Shown here piece by piece: positions 7,021 through 12,463 of a DNA stretch of 12,463 nt. Source of the DNA: Bacteroidales bacterium (GTDB lineage: Bacteria; Bacteroidota; Bacteroidia; Bacteroidales; VadinHA17). Numbering within the stretch: position 1 is the stretch's first letter; each line of letters begins with the position of its first letter. The stretch covers positions 1 through 12,463 of the forward strand of contig PMNJ01000339.1 of assembly GCA_003162595.1 (NCBI GenBank), given 5' to 3'. The position numbers and the translations under genes are program-made. Below the pieces are notes generated by a model that saw only the letters and a program-made list of their open reading frames with translations, searched no databases and was not told the DNA's origin.

Positions 7021-7781
7021 ACAAGCTCTATTAATTCATATCCTCTTCCGGGAATAAATTTTATACTTCCACTCCATGGGCATACAACTTTCTTAATTTT
7101 TATCCTCATGTGAGTATTGTATTGATTTACATCAAATTCAATTATTTTAGGGATTAAAATATCTGCAATGCTTAAGAAACCTTCATATTTGAATCTTACA
7201 TTTTGTTGAACATAATTGTTGATGTCATTAACAGACGATATCTTTCTCTTTTTACAATCAATTTCATAATTCAAACTTATTCCTTTAACAAGACAATCTA
7301 TTTTAAATCTGTTTTCTAAACATTTTTTCCTATTTTCCTCATAACCTTTTTCCAGCACTATGTCTCCGAAAATTAAAGGCAAACAACTAAGGTTAAATCC
7401 GTATTTCTTATTTAAATAAAAGGAATTAGCATAATACAATTTTCTGTTTATCCTGTCATTCACCAGTATGCTGTCATTCGAAATATAAATTCTGGCTCCT
7501 TCAATTCCTGATCTGCTTTTTAAACTGATAAGGTATTTGTCGGGCTTTTCAAATTTTATATTGCCGGTATATTTCTCCGTCCCTTTTTCTGTTACGACTT
7601 CAATTTCTGCTTTCTCTATATAAAAACTCAAATTTGTTATATTCTCTCCTTTTACATCTTCTAATATATTACCTGTCAACTGTTTAGTTAAATATTCCGA
7701 TTTAGTATTGTCTAATTTTTTGCTTATTGAACAACCACCCAGTAATGTACCCAGAATTAATATGACAGCTATTTTTCGCAA
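7017..7781 (-). CDS. DUF4292-type outer-membrane lipoprotein
   Basis: The 254-residue product opens with MRKIAVILILGTLLGGC, a short lipoprotein signal with lipobox LGGC and lipidated C17. The remainder is beta-strand rich and resembles the LolA/LolB-like DUF4292 family of Bacteroidota, whose function is unknown. The recurrent neighbours, a TPR protein upstream and an EnvC-like protein downstream, point to envelope biogenesis. The start is TTG at 7781: the codon before it is AAA, preceded by an in-frame TAG, and the next methionine is near residue 225, so no other start gives a signal peptide. This start lies inside the TPR gene with a 13-base overlap, and its own TGA overlaps the next ATG. 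The signal peptide is directly readable. The DUF4292 assignment rests on fold-like features and gene order, so it is less certain than the lipoprotein call. Confidence 0.82.
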   Translation of the reverse strand: MRKIAVILILGTLLGGCSISKKLDNTKSEYLTKQLTGNILEDVKGENITNLSFYIEKAEIEVVTEKGTEKYTGNIKFEKPDKYLISLKSRSGIEGARIYISNDSILVNDRINRKLYYANSFYLNKKYGFNLSCLPLIFGDIVLEKGYEENRKKCLENRFKIDCLVKGISLNYEIDCKKRKISSVNDINNYVQQNVRFKYEGFLSIADILIPKIIEFDVNQYNTHMRIKIKKVVCPWSGSIKFIPGRGYELIELV

Positions 7782-9496
7782 TTTCTAATTTCTTTTATCA
7801 ATTCTGTTTTTGTACTATCAATTTTCAGTGAAATACTCCAGTTATAAACAGCTTCCTTACACTTATTTTGTTTTTTCAAAATATATCCATAATGCTCATA
7901 CCAAACAGCATCAGACTTTTCTCCTTTGCTAATTACCGATTCCATAACTTTGGCAGCTTCTTTTAACTTTCCTCTTTTATAAAGAACCCATCCATAGGTA
8001 TCCAGAAAGGTTGTATTTCCTTTATCTTTTTCGATAACTTTTTTCGCCATCACTTCAGCCTCTTTAAGATTCTTATTCTGCTCAGCCAGGTAATACGCAT
8101 AATTATTTATAACTGTAAGGTCATCATTATTGTTTTTCAGTGCTTCCTCGAATGTCTCAAATGCTTTTGAATAGTCTTTCATGCGGTAATAAACATCTGC
8201 TCTAGTCGTAAGTACTTGAAGTATAAGGTCTTTATTATCACCCGCCAATATTTCAGCTTTTTTCAACTCTTCAAGCGCAATTGAATAATTCCCTGTTTCC
8301 AATGCACCGTTAGCATATAGTAACTTAGCAGGAAGCGATGTGTTAAACTTCGTCGCACAATCTTCTCCTACTGTATATAGCTTATTATAATTTTTTAATT
8401 GAAGGTAGCCTATAAGTAGCTTTTCCCAGGCGTAGTAATTTTCAGGGTTTGTTAAAATTATCTCCTCGAGTCTTTCTGTCGCTTCAACCAACTTATTTTC
8501 CTTTAACAGCAATTCAGGACGAAGGAGCGGAATAATATTATCATCTTTATAATTTGCTTCTAAAATCATTAACGAAATAATTTCCTTTTGCTCAAATTCT
8601 TTATCCAGCTCAGGAATTTCAATAATTTTAGCCATAAGTGCTATTTTGCTTTCCTTATCAACCTTATTATTAAGAAGAACCGTATTCAACAGAATAAACA
8701 AATCATTATAACTTTTTTCCGTTAAAAGAAAATCACAAAGTGTAAGCTGAACACTTGCATCTTCAGGATTTCGATCCAATAAATTTTTATACACATCAAG
8801 AGCTTTTTGATTTTCGCCCTTTCCCCTGTATATATCTGCAAGGACACCATTGTACTCTACTTCCTCCGGATATTCTTTAAGAAGCGCCTCGGCTTTAACC
8901 ATTGCATCATCATATTTACCTTCCGAAATGAGGCTTTTGACTGATGATAAAGTAGAAGATTCATTTACTCCGTATTTCTTATCAAAAGATTCAAATATAA
9001 AATTTGCTTTCTCAAATTTCTTATTCTCAGCATAAAGGTTTCCAAGAGTCAGTTGGAGATCCTCTTTATCAGGAAAATATTTTACTGCTTTTTCATAAGA
9101 AACTATAGTACTGTCAAGATTCTTCTCCTGATAGTATACTCCTGCGAGCATTGTCAGATACCATATATTTTCCTGATTTATTGATAATGCCCTATTCAGA
9201 TATTTCTTTCCGTTTTTAATATCCCCGTTTGCGATTACTATCTGCGCCATTTGATAATATGAAGCGTCACTTTCAGGGTTAATTTTAATACATTGTTCCA
9301 GATATTTAAGCGCATCACCACCATTTCCCAACAGTTTTTGTTTGAGCGCTTCTACATAAACCTCATTAAATGCAGCAGCATCAAAACTGCCTTTTGATTT
9401 TTGAATTTTACCTGAAGGACTCAAACTTTTAGAACAAAAAGAAAAACTTATAACTATAACCGCTAAAAAAAAGTAACCAATCCTGTATGATTTCAT
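7769..9496 (-). CDS. Tetratricopeptide-repeat protein, probably exported
   Basis: The 575-residue protein begins with a hydrophobic export signal (YFFLAVIVISFSFC). C21 might be lipidated, but the residues before it (FSF) make a poor lipobox. The rest is a long run of roughly ten or more tetratricopeptide repeats, with units such as DALKYLEQCIKINPES, NGKKYLNRALSINQEN, STIVSYEKAVKYFPDK, KALDVYKNLLDRNPED and KAFETFEEALKNNNDD. TPR arrays are protein-protein scaffolds; in this position, ahead of a DUF4292 lipoprotein and an EnvC-like protein, an outer-membrane or periplasmic scaffold is plausible, but the partner is unknown. The ATG at 9496 gives the signal peptide directly. It is the first gene of the minus-strand block, about 190 bases downstream of a candidate promoter at 9696-9722. 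Its 3' end overlaps the next gene's TTG start by 13 bases. Confidence 0.88.
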   Translation of the reverse strand: MKSYRIGYFFLAVIVISFSFCSKSLSPSGKIQKSKGSFDAAAFNEVYVEALKQKLLGNGGDALKYLEQCIKINPESDASYYQMAQIVIANGDIKNGKKYLNRALSINQENIWYLTMLAGVYYQEKNLDSTIVSYEKAVKYFPDKEDLQLTLGNLYAENKKFEKANFIFESFDKKYGVNESSTLSSVKSLISEGKYDDAMVKAEALLKEYPEEVEYNGVLADIYRGKGENQKALDVYKNLLDRNPEDASVQLTLCDFLLTEKSYNDLFILLNTVLLNNKVDKESKIALMAKIIEIPELDKEFEQKEIISLMILEANYKDDNIIPLLRPELLLKENKLVEATERLEEIILTNPENYYAWEKLLIGYLQLKNYNKLYTVGEDCATKFNTSLPAKLLYANGALETGNYSIALEELKKAEILAGDNKDLILQVLTTRADVYYRMKDYSKAFETFEEALKNNNDDLTVINNYAYYLAEQNKNLKEAEVMAKKVIEKDKGNTTFLDTYGWVLYKRGKLKEAAKVMESVISKGEKSDAVWYEHYGYILKKQNKCKEAVYNWSISLKIDSTKTELIKEIRNCEK

Positions 9497-9695
9497 AATT
9501 ATTTTTTACCTGTGTAACCAAACCCTCCTACTCATCGATCAGAATCCAATAAAATATCAACGCTCGCCCATTCAGCTTTCTCTTGTTTATTAATAATCAT
9601 CTGACAGTTGAGTATTCAGGTAACTGATGTTTTGACTTGTTTATTACTTTAATTCTCATTTTTAATTACCAAAAAATATTCCCTAAATTTCATAA

Positions 9696-9722
9696 CAAAT
9701 ATACAGCTAATGACTTTATCAA
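9696..9722 (-). promoter_or_regulatory. Candidate Bacteroidota-type promoter for the minus-strand block
   Basis: On the minus strand the sequence reads TTG (9722-9720), a 16-base spacer, then TATATTTG (9703-9696), which fits the Bacteroidota -7 consensus TAnnTTTG with a TTG -33 element. The spacer is one base shorter than the usual 17-23 range. Transcription would start near 9689 and give a leader of about 190 nucleotides before the TPR gene. It is the only exact TAnnTTTG match I found on this strand in the intergenic gaps of the block. Confidence 0.5.
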
Positions 9723-9776
9723 TATTTTTTAAATTTTGTTTGGTAAAAATAATGTAATTTGAAAACCAATATTTTC

Positions 9777-9804
9777 TTGTATCGTCCAAAGTTAAATATC
9801 TTTG
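9777..9804 (+). promoter_or_regulatory. Candidate Bacteroidota-type promoter for the prolyl isomerase-pheS genes
   Basis: TTG at 9777-9779, a 17-base spacer and TATCTTTG at 9797-9804 match the TTG-N17-23-TAnnTTTG consensus of Bacteroidota housekeeping promoters. Transcription would begin near 9811, about 35 bases before the ATG at 9847. This placement helps decide the isomerase start, because the upstream TTG codon at 9802 lies inside the -7 box and would not be transcribed as part of the message. Confidence 0.65.
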
Positions 9805-9846
9805 CATTCACAATTACAGAACTTTATTAACCAATTTCCATTATTC

Positions 9847-10662
9847 ATGAATCTCAATTTTAATAAGTCATTGTTTGTTTTTTCTTTTCTTTGCACGTTA
9901 TCCTGCAGCGCACCTGGAGGGAATGAGAATACAACTGTTTCCATTAAAACCACATTGGGGGATATCAGGATAAAGTTATATGACGAAACACCCCATCATC
10001 GCGATAACTTTATCAGGCTGATAAATTCTGGCTTTTATGATGGAATCTCTTTCCATCGTATTATTAAAAATTTTATGATTCAAGCCGGGGATCCCCTTAC
10101 TAAATCCGGTTCATTAAAGAATATTTCTGACTCTCTAAAGACCTATACTATTCCTGCCGAATTTAATAATAAATATTTTCATAAAAAAGGAGCTCTCGCT
10201 GCTGCCCGCCAGGGGAATGATGTAAATCCAGCAATGAGATCTTCCGGAACCCAGTTTTATATTGTACAGGGAGTTAAATTAAGTGATGATGAACTTAATC
10301 TCGCTGAACAAAAAATCAACAGTAACATGAAGCAAAATTGTTTTTCCCGTTTGCTTAAGGAAACATCTGATAGTGTGAGATTAGCAGGCAAAACTCTGAC
10401 AGATGCTGAAATCCAGGATATCGCCTCTGTTAAGATGTTTCAATATCTTACAACCTACAAAGAATACAGGATTTCTGAGGAACAGCGAAATGTTTATAAA
10501 ACTATCGGTGGTACTCCCCGTCTTGATGGAACCTACACTGTATTTGGTGAAGTAACTGAAGGTTTGGACATACTTGATAAAATCGCTGATGTTCAGACTG
10601 ATAGCAATGATAAACCATTAACTGATATAAAAATCATTAAAATAAAAATTGTTAAAAACTGA
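9847..10662 (+). CDS. Cyclophilin-type peptidyl-prolyl cis-trans isomerase, probable lipoprotein
   Basis: The product is a cyclophilin-fold prolyl isomerase that assists folding of exported proteins. From the ATG at 9847 it is 271 residues and begins with an export signal (MNLNFNKSLFVFSFLCTLSC); C20 is a probable lipidation site, though Thr at -3 is unusual. Cyclophilin motifs follow: LGDIRIKLYDETP, FHRIIKNFMIQAGDP (catalytic R71, F76, Q79), SGTQFYIVQG (Q136, F137) and GTYTVFGEVTEG. Residues about 144-218 form a helical, charged insert between the Q/F motif and the last strands, lengthening the protein well beyond minimal cyclophilins. The Trp of CypA (W121 region, WLDGKH) is Arg here (RLDGTY), so cyclosporin sensitivity is not expected. 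I rejected a longer TTG-started form at 9802 because that codon overlaps the -7 promoter box. pheS follows after 23 bases. Confidence 0.92.
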   Translation: MNLNFNKSLFVFSFLCTLSCSAPGGNENTTVSIKTTLGDIRIKLYDETPHHRDNFIRLINSGFYDGISFHRIIKNFMIQAGDPLTKSGSLKNISDSLKTYTIPAEFNNKYFHKKGALAAARQGNDVNPAMRSSGTQFYIVQGVKLSDDELNLAEQKINSNMKQNCFSRLLKETSDSVRLAGKTLTDAEIQDIASVKMFQYLTTYKEYRISEEQRNVYKTIGGTPRLDGTYTVFGEVTEGLDILDKIADVQTDSNDKPLTDIKIIKIKIVKN

Positions 10663-10685
10663 TTTTGATTTAAAACACTCTTTTA

Positions 10686-11726
10686 ATGCTTCAAAAAATT
10701 ACAAATCTGTTAAGTGAGGTTTCCTCCTTCGCTGTAAAAAACACTGCGGAACTTGAGCTATTCCGTCTGAAATACCTTAGTAAAAAGGGATTACTTTCTG
10801 ATCTCTTCGAAGATTTTAAAAATGTACCCGCTACAGAAAAGAAAGAGATTGGACAAAAACTCAATCTTTTAAAGCAGAATGCGCTTGAAAAATATAATTC
10901 TCTTAAAAGTGAGCTTCTAACCCTGGAAGAAAAAGTGGACAGTTCCGATTTAACAAGGCCTTCATTTCCATATTCTTTAGGGTCGCGTCATCCTATTTCT
11001 ATTGTAAGAAATGAATTAATAGACATATTCACCCGTATAGGTTTTACTGTTTCGGAAGGTCCCGAGATAGAAGATGACGATCATGTCTTCACAAAACTAA
11101 ATTTTGCTCCGGAACATCCGGCAAGAGATATGCAGGATACTTTTTATATTTCCAGGATTTCTTCTGAAGATTCGAGTCCGGAGGATATTTTACTCCGTAC
11201 TCACACATCTTCGGTACAGGTAAGGGTCATGCAGAATCAAAAACCGCCTATCCGCACCATTTCACCGGGCAGAGTGTTCCGCAATGAGGCTATCTCTGCC
11301 AGGGCTCATTGTATCTTTCATCAGGTTGAAGGTCTGTATATTGATGAAAATGTTTCATTTGCTGATCTTAGACAGACTTTACTTTTCTTTGCAAGAGAGA
11401 TGTTTGGAAAAGAGACTGAAATCAGGCTTAGACCATCATATTTCCCTTTCACCGAGCCTTCTGCAGAAATGGATGTTAGTTGCAGGATTTGCGGGGGAAA
11501 AGGCTGCAATGTTTGTAAACATACCGGCTGGCTCGAAATTTTAGGTTGTGGTATGGTACATCCCAATGTTCTCGAAGCCTGCAATATTGACAGTAAAAAA
11601 TACACCGGTTTTGCTTTTGGAATGGGTATTGAACGGGCAGCTATGCTTAAATATGGAGTTAATGATCTGCGTTTGTATTTTGAAAACGATCTCAGATTTT
11701 TAGATCAATTCAAGAGCGCATATTAA
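10686..11726 (+). CDS. pheS: Phenylalanyl-tRNA synthetase alpha subunit
   Basis: PheS is the catalytic subunit of the alpha2-beta2 class II enzyme that charges tRNA-Phe with phenylalanine. The 346-residue product has the usual length. An N-terminal tRNA-binding coiled coil (about 1-85) precedes the class II core: RHPISIVRNELIDIFTRIGF, motif 2 GRVFRNEAISARAHCIFHQVEG, the substrate pocket segment FPFTEPSAEMDV, and motif 3 GFAFGMGIERAAMLKYGVNDLR. Between them a C266-x2-C269-x4-C274-x2-C277 cluster (CRICGGKGCNVC) looks like a zinc knuckle and occurs in some PheS lineages. The ATG at 10686 lies 23 bases after the isomerase stop, so the two are probably co-transcribed. pheT is not adjacent; a Crp/Fnr regulator follows instead, and separate pheS and pheT genes are common in Bacteroidota. 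Confidence 0.98.
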   Translation: MLQKITNLLSEVSSFAVKNTAELELFRLKYLSKKGLLSDLFEDFKNVPATEKKEIGQKLNLLKQNALEKYNSLKSELLTLEEKVDSSDLTRPSFPYSLGSRHPISIVRNELIDIFTRIGFTVSEGPEIEDDDHVFTKLNFAPEHPARDMQDTFYISRISSEDSSPEDILLRTHTSSVQVRVMQNQKPPIRTISPGRVFRNEAISARAHCIFHQVEGLYIDENVSFADLRQTLLFFAREMFGKETEIRLRPSYFPFTEPSAEMDVSCRICGGKGCNVCKHTGWLEILGCGMVHPNVLEACNIDSKKYTGFAFGMGIERAAMLKYGVNDLRLYFENDLRFLDQFKSAY

Positions 11727-11773
11727 CTAGTTTGAACATTTAAATAACGATAGTGTTAATATCTGCATTATAA

Positions 11774-11781
11774 TTTAGGAG
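11774..11781 (+). promoter_or_regulatory. Shine-Dalgarno site of the Crp/Fnr gene
   Basis: TTTAGGAG ends five bases before the ATG at 11787. A strong purine-rich site like this is unusual in Bacteroidota, where most genes, including the others in this window, lack one. It fixes the start of the regulator and suggests more efficient initiation than for its neighbours. Confidence 0.6.
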
Positions 11782-12463
11782 ATAAAATGAAACAGCAAGA
11801 AATTCATGTACCGCTGTGTGACAGTTGTTCGCTTGAATCGGGGTCGATTTTTAAGTATCTTACTCCTGACGAAGTTGAGGCTCTTAACTTTGAAAAGGAT
11901 TTCAGGCAGTATAAACGTGGCGACATTCTTTATCAGGAGGGCAACCGGATAAGCGGATTCTTCTGTATAAACAGTGGCATCATTAAAGTATTTAAAACGG
12001 GCTTTGATGGAAAAGAACAGATAATCAGATTTGCAAAAAAAGGAGATATTATTGCATACCGAAGTGTTTTGAGCAATGAGCTTGCATGTACTTCTGCAAA
12101 AGTTATCGAAGATTGTCAGGTTTGTTTCATCCCTTCAGAAATTCTCATATCTTTTATCAAATCCAATCCTGCCTACGCTCTGGAGCTGCTTAAACTTGCC
12201 TGCCATGAGTTAGGTGAAGCTAATTCTTTTATAACAGATATAGCTCAGAAAACTGTTAGGGAGAGACTGGCAGAGATCCTTCTTCTTCTGGTCCATGATT
12301 TCGGCCTTGATGATGAGCAATTTCTCAATATCTCTCTTACCCGGGAAGAGCTGGCAAATATTGTAGGAACTGCAACAGAATCAGTTATCAGGTTATTATC
12401 AGAGTTTAAGTCGGACAAACTTGTTGAATTAAACGGAAGAAAAATTAAGATCTTAAATACAAA
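11780..12463 (+). CDS. Crp/Fnr-family transcriptional regulator (3' end outside window)
   Basis: The coding start is the ATG at 11787; bases 11780-11786 only complete its ribosome-binding context, TTAGGAG five bases upstream, a rare strong Shine-Dalgarno sequence here. The 225 readable residues cover almost the whole family length. Residues about 20-140 form the cyclic-nucleotide-binding-like jelly roll (YKRGDILYQEGNRISGFFCINSGIIKVFK), followed by the dimerisation helix and a winged helix-turn-helix, LTREELANIVGTATESVIRLLSEF. In the recognition helix E198 and R202 match the DNA-contacting Glu and Arg of Crp and Fnr. Cysteines C11 and C14 (CDSC) and C113 (QVCFIP) align with Fnr C20, C23 and C122, but the residue matching C29 is Ser20. 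An iron-sulfur or redox sensor is therefore possible but unproven. The ligand and targets are unknown. It follows pheS by 60 bases, with no clear promoter seen in the gap. Confidence 0.9.

Larger units (their letters stand above)
9497..9846. other. Divergent intergenic region with two back-to-back promoters
   Basis: This 350-base gene-free stretch separates the minus-strand block from the plus-strand block. It is very AT-rich and contains one candidate TAnnTTTG promoter per strand, roughly 90 bases apart, annotated separately. The minus-strand promoter would leave a leader of about 190 nucleotides before the TPR gene; the plus-strand one leaves a leader of about 35 nucleotides before the prolyl isomerase. 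I see no tRNA, no convincing riboswitch and no open frame with coding character. A weak stem (CAGTT 9605-9609 with AACTG 9622-9626) lies in the long leader. Confidence 0.7.

Noticed and set aside
9605..9626. CAGTT/AACTG stem in the leader of the minus-strand block
   Set aside because: Five base pairs with a 12-base loop in AT-rich DNA is expected by chance; no riboswitch features are visible.
9802..9846. TTG start for the prolyl isomerase at 9802
   Set aside because: The codon lies inside the TATCTTTG -7 box, and the ATG at 9847 gives a clean signal peptide.
11321..11605. Minus-strand open frame within pheS
   Set aside because: It is antisense to the conserved catalytic core of pheS and shows no recognisable domain.

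Overview
This window looks like an ordinary chromosomal housekeeping segment from a member of the Bacteroidota. The DNA is AT-rich. Both divergent promoters I can propose carry the TAnnTTTG -7 box typical of that phylum, and most genes lack a Shine-Dalgarno sequence. The trio of TPR protein, DUF4292-type lipoprotein and EnvC-like protein is a Bacteroidota arrangement. I cannot fix an order or genus from sequence alone.

Layout. A long minus-strand block fills positions 1-9496. In transcription order it reads: TPR protein, DUF4292-type lipoprotein, degenerate LytM/EnvC-like protein, small HATPase (anti-sigma/RsbW fold), ybeY, mnmG, adenine deaminase (ade) and the first 420 codons of uvrC, which runs off the left edge. 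From the TPR gene to mnmG the genes overlap or nearly touch, and two of them (the DUF4292 gene and ybeY) start with TTG codons inside the preceding gene. This suggests one translationally coupled transcript from a promoter near position 9700. The plus-strand block starts from its own promoter near 9800: a cyclophilin-type peptidyl-prolyl isomerase with lipoprotein-like N-terminus, pheS, and a Crp/Fnr-family regulator cut by the right edge.

The most notable non-coding signal is a 28-bp perfect palindrome at 3058-3085 that overlaps the mnmG stop codon. Its 16-bp core, TGTTCCACGTGGAACA, matches the chromosomal parS centromere recognised by ParB. It suggests this locus is a ParB loading site, probably in the origin-proximal part of the chromosome. 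The second is a compact GC-rich block of nested inverted repeats (about 1311-1393) between ade and uvrC, which looks like a REP/MITE-type repeat or a structured RNA element.

How the genes fit together. The block combines envelope biogenesis (TPR and DUF4292 proteins, EnvC-like amidase activator), RNA maturation (YbeY for rRNA, MnmG for tRNA wobble modification), purine salvage (Ade) and DNA repair (UvrC). PheS and the prolyl isomerase serve translation and folding. I see no defence system, prophage, insertion-sequence transposase, CRISPR array, rRNA or tRNA gene, and no evidence for a new multi-gene system.
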